Notes under the pieces: generated by a model | What the model was told of the DNA's origin: nothing | Database searches by the model: none | The model's input: the letters and a program-made list of their open reading frames with translations, nothing else | DNA from: Pseudisothecium myosuroides | Lineage: Eukaryota; Streptophyta; Bryopsida; Hypnales; Lembophyllaceae | NCBI GenBank assembly: GCA_951799445.1 | Contig: OX637294.1 | Location: 24,949,452-25,013,451 of the forward strand | Reading direction: 5' to 3' | Length of the DNA: 64,000 bases | Shown: positions 9,842 to 21,010 of the stretch, one piece after another | How positions within the stretch are numbered: position 1 is the first letter of the stretch | How the letters are laid out: every line of letters starts with the position of its first letter | Made by a program: the position numbers and the translations under genes

Positions 9842-10674
9842 ACCCAAGTCGCAAGCAACATCAATACCCAGAGTTCCCAGTAAACTCCAGAAACCTCAGA
9901 AGAATGGCAGAAAAATTCAGGTTTTCAATTGTACAATGGAATGGAACTCTTTCCAAAGAAGAAATGCACCCGGCAAATAAAATATCACCATCAATTCTAC
10001 AGCCTCAGGTGTACAGCAGGAGACATCTACTTGCAGCTTCTCACATCATCAAGGATCTTGTGCACTAGGGCCGCGAAACTCATGTAGAGGGTTCACACCA
10101 AGTGTTCGAACAAAACAAAATTCCTGCTGTTGGTTGCCAAGACCACCCACACCCATGTTCAACAATGGTGTCCATCGACGCAAGATGCAGATCAAGCTAA
10201 CCTCAACCTGGCTTCTGTCCCAGACTCCACCACCAGTCAATGTGAACACACACCCTGCTCAAGCCATACGCCACACTCCAGTGGTGGTGACGTCGAACGA
10301 AATAACTATACAAGGTGCAAAACATGTGAGCGGGATGCACATGCGCCAGCACTTCCCTCGAGACTGAGAAAAATCACGTCCAACTCACACACATGGATTC
10401 AACACCTCGAGAAACGCAGGCGGTGGTTTTCAGATTCCAGCTCTCGCACGCGTAGAAGGGCCACCTGGTGCAAATAAACGGCCTATTAATAAGCTGAAAA
10501 TCGTACAGTCGCACAGCACAGTGAGACCTCAACTCCATAGCCATCAAGCTAAACAAAGAACTAGAATAGTAGATTCCAGGAACTTCCAAACTACATACGT
10601 CACTCGTTCCAAAACATTTGGAGCATGATTTCTTCGTTCCAAGTGCTACAATTCATTGACTTCCTTGAAACGTC
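9842..10674 (-). other. 3' flank / probable 3' UTR of MORC copy A
   Basis: 833 bases between the duplication breakpoint and the MORC stop codon, conserved in copy B with scattered indels. No minus-strand frame is kept between the copies. A 70-codon plus-strand frame (ending 10477 and 55624) is kept in both, but its composition is His/Arg/Ser-rich and it is probably incidental. Confidence 0.45.
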
Positions 10675-13600
10675 CTAAATGATTCGTTTCCACTCCTACA
10701 AATGGCCGAGGCCACTTCGGACCAATTGAGAACTTCAAAAATTACTGCAAAACAATACCACCAGCAAGAGAATGTGCAGAAAGCTAGTCTTGCTACAATC
10801 AAATACAAACAGAGGCCACCATAACTGACCTTCAGCTTCTTTCTCATCTCTTCATCGTCACTTTCGCGAAGGAGGCGCTCCTCCTCCAAGGCATGGTGAA
10901 GGCTGTCCCGATCTCGAACACATTTCTCCAGATTTCGCCTAAAAACCGCCTGTTGCTGCTCTAAATCCAGAAGCTGCTCCAGCCATACGAACAAGATCAG
11001 CTATCCCGTGTCCATGTTTCATCATATCGACAAGTAAAAGAAACAGAGAATATGGTCCAACCCAAGAAAGAAACACTACATACCAAATATAGGAACTTCC
11101 AAGTTGCCAGGGCAAGAAGATTTACCTGAGTCTCTAATTTACGATTCCGGTCAATTTCAAACATCAGACTCTGTTCACTCTGTTCCTCCAACCTACGGCA
11201 TCTGAAGACAACGTACAGGGAAAAAATGTCACACACATTCATGACTAATGGACTCAAACAAGGACCGAGGGAGAGCATGTACTGTCTTCAACGTCAGTTT
11301 CGTTACATTGGCGATATTCCATTACTATGGCGCGGTTCAGGCCGCGTGGCCTCAAACCAAAATCTATACCTGTACTAGTTTTGGGCAAGAAATTAGACTA
11401 TTGAGAAGATACATGTCACAATTATTCGTTTCTGGAATATCGCCGAAGTAACAAAATAGACGTTCTTTCAGCATTCCACTGCAAGACAGAAAGAGAGGAT
11501 ACAACTCGAAAAAGATTCTACGGCAGCATCCATGTAGCGAAGAGATGGAACACTTTCGGATAGTAACCTTTCTCGAATTTGATCATTCTCATCTTTGAGT
11601 TGCTTCAATATCTCCAGTTCCACGGAGGCCCTATGTCCATTCGAAGAGGCCGGACGCTGCTGTTGCCCCTGGGGAGGATGAGAAACCTCGGCAGCAGCAG
11701 CCCTCCTCACGAACTGAACCACACAGCACAACTAAGATTAGTGCCATTGAAACAGACAGCATTGGGTCAACACACTCTACGGTGAACATGATAACATAGG
11801 ACCCCAACGCAGCAGAAGAAATAAAAAGAACACCAGATACAGAACTCTAAGATGAACAGAACCCTGCTCACAAAATGTACCATTCTGCCAAGATCTTCCA
11901 ACGATTTCCGGCTAGGAGCAGTCTCCTTGGGACCAGGCTCATTACCCTGAAAGAAACGTAGTTCAGCAGAGAACACATTAAACACGTCCAATCACACATG
12001 ATCTTGCAAATAGCACTCACAATGGTGATAGGCAAGATTTTGCTGCCCGTTGCGAAGATCAAGATTAAGTAAACACACTGCAAATCGGAAACTATAGAAG
12101 TGGTGAGAGAACCTTGGCAACGCAGGTGCCGTTGGTCAGGGACCCACTTCTAGATATAGCAGGAGCAGGTTCCATTTCCAGTCGTAACCTTCCTAATGTA
12201 CCCTCTCCATAAGTTCGCAAAACCCCTCCACCCCTCTGTCCTTCACACATCGAGTTGGACGGCAAAGAGAGGCGCAGTTCTGCGTGAGGGTCTGATATTG
12301 GAGATGACATGGTTGAACCTTGACCCCTATTCATAACGCCCTCTGGACATCAAGAACATTCATCAATAAGAAAACAGACCACAGAAAACATAGAAACATA
12401 CACATGTACGAACGCACGCACTGCAACGCAAACGCGGCGACAACCATGAATTCCACATCGAAGACTCACATTCGGAAGAAAGAATAATACAAGAAAGGTC
12501 CATGACAAACAACAAACATCTCGAAACAAATGCCTGGGTTTCAAGACTACTATGCGGAAAAATCCGTGTTTCGAAATAGTCGGGTATGCAACATTCGGAT
12601 GCCGTTACGACAGCGAGAAACTACTACTTCTTGAAGTGCTCGAAGGGAAAATAGACACACCTCCAGGTAGAGGAGCAGGCGGGATAATCTTCTTCTTACT
12701 CTTTTTGCTCACATAGCCCACTTTATGACAATTATTGCCCCTGCAAGGAACCACGTCTAGGGGTATTAGAAATTACAACATCGCAGTGCGAAGGGTCTGA
12801 GAAAGAGTTTATGAACGTGGACAGGAGCAAAGGAATAAAGAAACGAACCAGTAGTTCTTCTGCATCTGCAACAAGCGAGACTCTAATCGCGACAGCACTG
12901 TAGTACGCTCAAACCCTTGCTTGTCATGAGCAGGTTCCACAAAGTTCGCCTCGAGCACCCCTGCAAGAAAGAAGAGTCCAAGGTCACGTCAAAAACAATA
13001 ACCGAGCTCCTACCAATGATCCCAGTCTATCTACATGGGAATTGCACCCTTGTCACGAGCAACTCACGCGGCGTGCAACGAGTCGGAAACAAAAACGTCA
13101 CCAATCTCAGGCCCTGTGATCCTTTGTGAAGTCAAGTAATTGCAAAGGAATCCGAACTGTGCAAAGGCCTCTGTATGAATAGGTCTCAGCAAGGTTCTCC
13201 CTAGATTACACATATCACTAGAAGAACAAATTTGCAAGAGCCAACCTTACGCAGCAATTCTTTAAGCAATCCAAAGTATTGGGTGTGGTGAACACTTTGA
13301 AAAGAGAACATTTCCACGATTCAACCCTCCCAATGCTCTAATTCACATGTCTAGATTCACCTAATAAAGTTGAATGATGCAGGCTTCACCAAAGTCTCAA
13401 GAAAAGACGAACGGATTCTGCTGGATTTTCAATCATAGATGTTCAGTAATAAGCTCATCGCAACATTTGGCGAAGTTGAACAAGAAAGAAATAGGCTGAC
13501 CTATAATGCCTCGACCATCGCTGCCAGTGCAATTCCAAATTTTCCAAAATGGCTGCGAAAAAGAAAAAAAGGCAGACATTAGCTGTCCATACAACATCTG

Positions 13601-16600
13601 ATGTGCTACAGGTATATGATAAACTCGGTGTGAGACACATTCTAAAGCAACACCAGCTAAGAATACACCAACGTTGGTCGAAGCAATAGGTTCAAAGAGA
13701 CGAAAAGAGAAGAGAGACTTCCTCACTCCATTCCTACAAATCCATAGAATTGGGTGCAGTACAATAAGCACCTTAATCAGTCGATTCTTGTGGTAAACGT
13801 TGAAGCCTTGGATATTTACATGGTCCTTAGCATCCTTCACAAACCCAATGGTCACAACTGCCACCATCTGCAACGTCACATATTATACACACAGCAGGAA
13901 TAATGGGCTCTTCCACATTGCAATCGATATCCGAACATTTAGGTTTCGAGTACAATAACCAACAGACCTGAAACACTGCATCGATACTGAACGGACAAGA
14001 AATCGAGAGGAGTCACTCACATCCGTTTCTCGGGTAACATGATCAGCCCCACTCTGCGGCCTATATGTCAGCTCTTGGGTGTACATCAAGTCATCCACAA
14101 GGTTGTGGTGGTGAACTTCTTGTCCCCGGAGAAGGATTCGAAACCCAGGTGGCATTCGCAAATACAATATGGAAACATAACTCTGCCACACCAACACCAC
14201 AATCGGATTGGGAAACAGCTAAAATAGTAACCCCTAAAAAGACTACAGACTCACGGCTTACAGATGACTAATTCAACTGACTACATTCTAGAAAACATAG
14301 TTCAGTTCAGCAGAACCAGTAAAGAACATTGCATGCGTTCGTCAAAAAACAAATAAAAGTAGAAAAAAGAAGTCCCCCGCAGGGCCTCTTCAAAAATGGC
14401 ACAGAAAAGTAGGCTTCTGGGGCCTTCCAGGAACGAGAAGGAAGAGTAAAATGAAAGCTTTCACCTCTTCCCAAACAGTATCAGCTTCGTTTCATGACAT
14501 GCATAACGAATAAAGCAAGACAGTGTGAAGAGCAGGAGACCCGGAAGGTGCACAGGAAATGGGAGATACCCTCAAAGAGTGACGGTAGGTGAGAAAATGG
14601 CGAGAGTGGGGAAACCGCTGAGCCATGGAAATCTTCTTCTCGTCACGATTGGCTCCCCTGATTTGAATATCCTAGAAGAAATAAAACTGAATCAGATATC
14701 GCCCGCTTGCTTGGCAATACGAATATGAACCACACGAAACTACCAAGGTCAAAGTCTGAATTCACTCATAAACGTCTTACAAGTCGAAGCAGATCTCCAC
14801 AAAAGGAATCTAAAATGAGAGGAAAATGTTCAGGAGGCGAAAGCTTAAGGGCCGCACATAGGGGTCAGTTTCAAAGTCCAGCTCGACTTGGCCTTGATCG
14901 TCCTCCCAAAGATTATACAGAATAATCTTTGTACCATGGTCCTTCATTCCTACAAACTGCAGAAGAACAAACACTGGCATAAACGTCCTGTAACATGAAC
15001 CTGTCCTACATCATAAAGATCCCTTTCAAATTCGAAATGACATACTTGACTAACAAAAACGTCGAAGACTCTCAAGTCACGACGATGCGCACGGCTTCAA
15101 CACAAAACGGTCGCAGATTTCCGAAACCACATTTCTTCTCATTACGGCGTAATAGCACTTCTTAAAAGTACTGAAGAGAAACTACCGCGTTTTTCATGAT
15201 CCCAGAAGATAGATGGCTGCTAAATGCACGGACTCGGGCATCCTCGAAAACTTTGCATGGGTGGAAAACAAACAAACCTGCTCAAACAACTCTTCCTCGC
15301 TACCATAAGGAGACCAGCTTTGAATGGTTTCCAAGTTGTGGGTCCAATCGTTCAAAGTGGACCTCAGCATCTTCCACACCTCCCCATCTCCAATTTCGTA
15401 GTCAATCTGCACAAATCAAAGACCTCTTCACGAGACAATTCTATACAGGCGAAGTTCATCACAAGGTGAATAGCACCTGGCGAAGATGGAGAAAAAGCAC
15501 AAACTCTAGCTTAAAAACCTAAAGACTCGGCGCACAAATTCTCAAACGAAGGTCGTTCTCAACCCTACAACAAACGGTCAAAGGCTTCCTACTTAGGAAG
15601 GATTTCACTAGTAGCAAGCTCAAACCACTCATCTATCCTCTAGAGAAGGCAAAGTTCTACCATCACCCATAATAGATGCATGTCAAAGAAGAAAAAAGTA
15701 TCTTTGATGGAACCAACCGCACTCACCATTGGAACAACAATATCGTCATGCCCAGTTTGCCGGAGAAAAGTGAAAGATAGCATGCCGATGCTCTGAGTAG
15801 CTCTGTCAGCCAACCCGGAAAAGACCGAACTTGTGAACAAAAGATTATAATCTCCAAACTACCAAACGACAAGGAGTGGCACCATTCTGACTGGCTTGCA
15901 TACTCAGCTCTCACGAGGAAGAACTGATAAGGTAACTCAAACCAGACATGCATAGAATCTATGAAGAAACAGATATGCTAAGATACGATCCAAGAACAAG
16001 ATTTCGAAAAATCCAAGGGGCTAACGATCTACCTGTGCCCATTGGAAGCACGAGATCGAGAAAAGACGATCACATCAGCTCCCAGACGCATGGTACTCGT
16101 CTTGAAACCGTTTCCATCTGCAAGAAAGCTCGAGTCAAATCTAACCCAGGCAGCGAAACGCAGAAGCTGGTCCAGAGAAAAAGCTACATATGCGCAACTT
16201 CCAATGCCAGCAAAGAAGTTACCGACAACAGAATGTGAGGGAAATCATGTAGAAACGAAGAAATCCCTTCAAATGGGCTCTCAAATAGAGAAAAAAGACA
16301 ACGATCTCGGAAGACAGGAAGCTGTGCGGTAGCAGTACGAACATTGACCAATAGTGTTGGCACTTTTGCTCTTGGCAGAGTACCCAAGGGACATGCATTG
16401 ACGCATTCGATCGGGAGTCATCCCACCACCATCATCTGAAAGCCAGGTGTGAAAACAAATAAGTAAACACCTCCCAGGAAGACAGCAGCCACAGACAAAA
16501 GTAAATCGACCCAAAAAAAAACACTTTACTAAAGACACGACTGGAACAAACCACATGATAAACCTGACAATGCGCTCACTGACATAGATTAAAAATATGT

Positions 16601-18289
16601 CACTAATACCAAGAGACACAATATACATAAAAAATAAACGTCATTTTAGGGAAACACCAATAATATCGAGTAAACAGATAAACTGAAGCAAATGATAGTA
16701 CTGAAACTGCTTACCCTCAATCACAAGCATTGGGGAGCGATTTCTAGGGTGCAAGGCAACATCCACATTCACAAATGATGCGCCATTCACAACCTACATC
16801 CAAACACACTGTCAATGAAGGATTCAAGTAAAATGCGAAATCGAATAGTACCGACATTCAAGTCCAGTACAGCTCCTTGGCTTAAGCTGCTGTACTGCGC
16901 AGCTCCAAAATTAACAACGATGAACCGCAGAAAAGCCGAACTTGAGGGTCATCTAAACCAAGGAAGGAAGGAGAACCACAACATCTAAGAATATACTTTA
17001 TGATCCCTTCCGAAACATCCTGACTGAGCTGAAGAAACATACCTCGTCCACGGCATTGTCCACTAACTCGGCAACAGCTGCAAAACACACAATCTTCGAT
17101 TAGATTTCCACTCCAGGTAGTACAGTACAGTCCATTTGCGACAACAATTACTCAATCTTACAAAATCGAATCTCCAACGTGAAAAAATATTTATATAGGA
17201 ACGCAAGTAACGTAGAAAATCATTCCAGCGAATACTCCGTAGCATAAAGATCCGCCAGTTGAAAAAGTAAAAATGGATCTCTCTCCAAAAACAATCAAGA
17301 AAAGCATGTGGAAAGTGGAGTGTACCCCCTAGGGCCCATCTGTGACTGGTCGCATTGGAGTGCAGAAACTTGGGGTGAACCCTAACGTGGTCAATCCCAC
17401 CTGAATGCGGAAATCACAAATGGGTCAGATAAGGTCGGTTCTCGTAGCAGTAAACAGATACTTCGAACGTCTCCGCAACATCAAATGTACATCTCCGCTT
17501 CACTCTCGCCATAGAACAGACACCGGGTGCCTCGTAAGCAGAGCACTCCACGCATGCATGGTCGAAAACCAGATGCTCCGAGCTGCAACATAGAAAACTA
17601 CTCTCGACACGAAGTTTACTTTCATGTTACAATGAACTGGCGGGAAAGTGCCGCTCAGGTCACACAAGCCCCCGAAATACAACCAACTGGTCAATTCTCT
17701 CCACAGAACATGCACTCCGAGTCTCCTGAGCAGCACTCTACCCCAATTCACATCCATAGCACTAAGACATCAACATTCAGGAGAGAGAAACAGTTTCAAT
17801 TTGGAAAAAGAAAGCCACTCGCATTGGATACAACACGAATACGGTACACCAGAACTCCCCATGCTTCAAGTAAGAGGAATATTCACCTGCTTGCTGCATC
17901 GAAACAGCAGGCTGGCCTTCATAGTCCCCTGCTTTCCAGAACTGCTTGCAACTAGTTCTCGTCAGCGCAGGGTCCTCCGGGGAGGGTTGAGGGAAAAAGG
18001 GCAAGGCAACCGGAGAAGCGACCTTCGCTTCATGACCAATGTCCAAATCTCGTTGGGCTTGGTTCTTCAAATCCTCATACCTCCAAGCGTTCAAACGCAA
18101 ATCATCCACGGGCTCGAGCTTCTGCTTCTTCTGCACGAAAGCCTGCTCGCCCCAAGGGCTTTCCGATGGACTCACCCTTTTACCCAGCTCCTCTCCCTCT
18201 CGGGGATCCTCGCTGTTGGTGCTGCTGGAACTAAGTTCGTACACATCGTCCGCCTCGTCTTCCCTCTTCACTGCCCCCGGTGCAGACAT
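10675..18289 (-). CDS. MORC: MORC-family GHKL ATPase, copy A
   Basis: Spliced minus-strand gene. Exons in coding order: 18289-17887, 17400-17326, 17077-17043, 16793-16715, 16435-16343, 16117-16033, 15802-15727, 15406-15278, 14956-14858, 14671-14570, 14182-14021, 13867-13772, 13552-13501, 12960-12849, 12740-12661, 12342-12113, 12077-12021 (doubtful), 11946-11881, 11713-11568, 11201-11126, 10973-10830, 10695-10675. All join in frame to about 805 residues (786 without the doubtful exon), normal for plant MORCs. Seen: acidic disordered N-terminus; the family signature FWKAGDYEG (about 117-125); GHKL N-box ELVDNAVDE (163-171) with the Mg-binding Asn; ATP-lid motifs DDGGGM (198-203) and YGNGFKTS (229-236); an S5-like fold to about residue 500; basic SKKSKKK; C-terminal coiled coil (about 678-799). 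No CW zinc finger, as usual in plants. Family role: homo- or heterodimeric nuclear ATPase for heterochromatin compaction, RNA-directed silencing and, in Arabidopsis, immunity. The last, seven-codon exon is the least certain. Confidence 0.92.
11295..11457. mobile_element. old MITE family 1 relative in a MORC intron, copy A
   Basis: Ends 'GTTTCGTTACATTGGCGATA' and the inverted 'TATCGCCGAAGTAACAAAAT' enclose about 160 bases with the inner phrase 'CTATACCTGTACTAG', as in family 1. It lies in the intron between exons 19 and 20. The same insertion is at 56422-56583. Confidence 0.65.
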
Positions 18290-18903
18290 TGCTGCACCTT
18301 CTGTCCTTCAAGTCAGTATGCGACACTCGGGACGGAACTGAACATTGAGAAACGTCCACAAAGCCGACTTCGCCTCGTGACTTCGCTCCAGATTCGTTAC
18401 CCAGTGGCCTTCGATAGTACAGCTCTCAAACTTCGGCTGCTCATGGCGAACACAGCATTCTTGCAATCACGGAATAGGATTTGACCTTCAAGTCTACGTG
18501 CATTGCTGTACTCCATGCATTGTTTCTCACCGATCAAGCTCCCTTTCTCAGTTCCAAAGCGTAAGGTCCTTGTAACGATACCAACTGAAATTTACGGAAA
18601 TATATTCTAGTTTCGGTCTTAAAGTACTCCAATCAAACCTCTTCGTTGCCAACAGAACAAGTCAGTTAATACAGCAAGCGAGTTTGAAGGGCTCAGAACC
18701 AGATAAATCCTGTATAACCTGAAAGAAACAACCGCCGTCGGGGCCAGTTCTACAAAGAACTTGGAGAGCCTTTCTAGCGTAAATATATTCCCGTACCGAT
18801 TCCTGGTCGGAAAACCCTGGTGTGGGTGTAGGTAAAGGTTTATCGCTCACAAGCCAGCCAACCTCTGTACGACGAGCATTCCAGCATTGCAAGGCAAACA
18901 CAG
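18290..18903 (-). promoter_or_regulatory. MORC: 5' UTR and proximal promoter of MORC copy A (putative)
   Basis: Conserved in copy B (63376-64000), with the first 250 bases nearly identical and increasing divergence further up. Minus-strand frames that look open here (for example 18662-18976) are not preserved in copy B, which argues for regulatory or leader sequence, not coding. Confidence 0.4.
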
Positions 18904-19850
18904 CCCCTGTCCCAGTAGTCTTCTCCCACTGCACGAACGAGGCGCTTCGAAATGGCAGCTCCCAGCTCTTGCACAACGCTACGTCTACAGCGGAGCATTG
19001 GCAATAAGATAAAACGACACGGCGGTCAGCGAAAACCAGTGTTGACTTCCACCGGTCAATTCAGCACAGAACGGCACAACCTGACCATGGAAGCACCACC
19101 GCTCCTCCGTCCGGACCCTTCCAACACCTGCTCACTTCAATTGTACTCTTCAGCAAGAACGCCACAAACAGGCCTTCACACCGAGAAACGAAGCTTCCAG
19201 CTCCTCACTCAGCTTCCAGCTCTTCACTCTCGCACTCGTGCCAGTCCCTCATTTCCCTTACTTCTTATTCCGAATGCGTCCAAATATTACATCTGCACGA
19301 GAAGGAACTACATCCGCACCCTCAGCCAACCAGCATTTTCACAAGCACGCGCGCGCACGCTCCGCCTCTAAACCCGACGCCGCGCAACCAGAGGAAGAAA
19401 AAAAAGAAACGGAAAGTCTCCGGTCCAACCAAAGAACCACCAATACGTTACCTAGACCACCGAAATTCCACTGAAACGACGCACCATCGACACACGCTTG
19501 TCCGAACCCACAGCAACCCCAGGGACAGCAACACACGCCAAGTTATTACCTTCGAAACCCTGGGCGAGGCGTAACTGCTACGATACGGCACCAAATTGGC
19601 CACGAAAGAGCTGCACAGCTGCACCGCAACACCGTGCACCCGGTCACGACCTCCAATCGACACGCAGCGACCGCCACGGCCTACCTGCGGGCTTGGCGAC
19701 TGTTAGTTTCGTAACGACGATGGTCGTGGAAGTTTAGTCCCAGCAGAGGTCCCGAGGTTTAGTGAACGAAGAAAAGGAGGAAGACGAAGTTCCCCTGGGG
19801 TTCCCTATCGGTTCCTCAACGCTTCCGTACCTGTTCGCAAATGCCTGCAC
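18904..19850. other. GC- and CA-rich island upstream of MORC copy A
   Basis: A stretch with higher GC than its surroundings and several overlapping open frames on both strands: plus 18952-19371 (139 codons, starting MAAPSSCTT) and minus 19448-19663 (71 codons, Arg/Ser/Val-rich). None resembles a family I know. It may hold a distal MORC leader exon or the first exon of a divergent gene; the decision needs transcripts. Confidence 0.3.
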
Positions 19851-20399
19851 CTGCTAATGATCATCGAAATCAAAGCTTGCCATGAACTGAAGTGTGTTGG
19901 AGGGAAGAATGTGACAAATTTGTTTCCCAAGTTTTTGTGTTCGGTTCATGGCTTCTTTCATATTGCTCTCCATAGCAAATGGAAACGTCTTTCATATGAA
20001 ATTATGGTGTTCTTTGTTTTATGTAGGTTGGCGTATGTGTTCATAAGTAGTTCAAAGTACTCTTGAATATACAACCATCGATTTAAGCTCTGGAGTAAAA
20101 TTGGAATTAAATGAAGTTGTGGTTTATTTTGAATTTAAGATATAAAGATGAGGACCCAAATCTCCATATGGCCGTCTTCATTGGAAAGTTGGAAAAGAGG
20201 CTTGTTATCACTCTTTCCAAATCGCAAACCATCACAATCGCGGCTTTAAGAGCCGTATGTATGTATCCACCCAATGACCACATGAGAGAGGTACCCAAAG
20301 TTCTTTTAGTAGGTTGAAACTATGTACAAGGTGCTTGGAATCTCTATGTTTGCGACCTTTAAAAGTCAAAGAAAGAATGCCTCATGCAACAAAAATTTC
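19851..20399. other. intergenic, nothing supported
   Basis: Short frames only; composition falls back to AT-rich. Confidence 0.45.
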
Positions 20400-21010
20400 A
20401 TACTTGTTGATTCAAGTGGACTCTTCAAAGTTGATCTAGTTGTTGATCTTCAAGTAGAAATTGACAAGACTATCACTATTTGGAGTCAAGCCAAATCTTG
20501 AACAATCTACTTCATCTACAAAACACTTAAATGTTGTGATTGTCAAATTTCACTTCAAACTCAATATAGATCTTGAATTGTCTACTTTTACCAACAAAAA
20601 GGTGGAATATTTTTAAGACAAAATTGACTTCAACCGCAAGCCAAATCTTGAGCAATCCAATTCACCTATTAAAAATAGAATCTGTCATAGACAACTTTCA
20701 CTTCATTTGAACAATCATATTTTACCTCAATGTCAAGTCAGATCTTGAATTGTCTACATTATTAAAAAAAAAAGTAGAATCTATCAAAAGATAATTTGAC
20801 TTCAACCGTATCTTAAGCAATATATTAAACAATATGCTTCATCTACAAAAAGGTGAAATTGTCACAAGAAATTTCACTTCAATTGATTTGTCAATTTTCA
20901 CTTCAATTTCAAGCAAGATCTTGAACAGTCTTCTTCACCTATAAAAAGGTGGAATCTATCAAATTTCACTTCAATTTCAAGCATCTATTTGACAATCCAC
21001 TTTACCTAAA
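20400..21010. repeat. degenerate tandem array, unit about 75-100 bp
   Basis: The phrase 'CA(A/G)ATCTTGA(A/G)(C/T)(A/T)(A/G)TC' returns at about 20490, 20567, 20642, 20738, 20805 and 20911, each time followed by 'TTCA(C/T)CTA..AAAA' and 'GGTGGAATCT.TCAA' with 'TTTCACTTCAA'. The units are strongly diverged, so the array is old. Confidence 0.6.

Larger units (their letters stand above)
9842..18903. repeat. segmental duplication, copy A
   Basis: Directly repeated at 54983-64000 in the same orientation. Similarity starts at the shared phrase CCACCCAAGTCG and covers the whole MORC gene, its 3' flank and about 600 bases upstream of the start codon. Exonic stretches are almost identical; some introns carry indels. 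Copy B still matches where the window ends, so the right limit of the unit is not known. Confidence 0.95.

Noticed and set aside
10130..10477. Plus-strand frame of 115 codons with a conserved 70-codon end at 55388-55624
   Set aside because: It lies in the MORC 3' flank, has His/Arg/Ser-rich low-information composition, and its N-terminal part is not conserved between the copies.
17648..18484. 278-codon plus-strand open frame, kept at 62734-63570 in copy B
   Set aside because: It is antisense to MORC exon 1 and its upstream region. Its preservation follows from the recent duplication and the high GC of exon 1; the minus-strand frame has the family motif and splice signals.
18662..18976. 104-codon minus-strand frame upstream of MORC copy A as an extra gene
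   Set aside because: The frame is disrupted and rewritten in copy B (63790-63987), so it shows no coding constraint.
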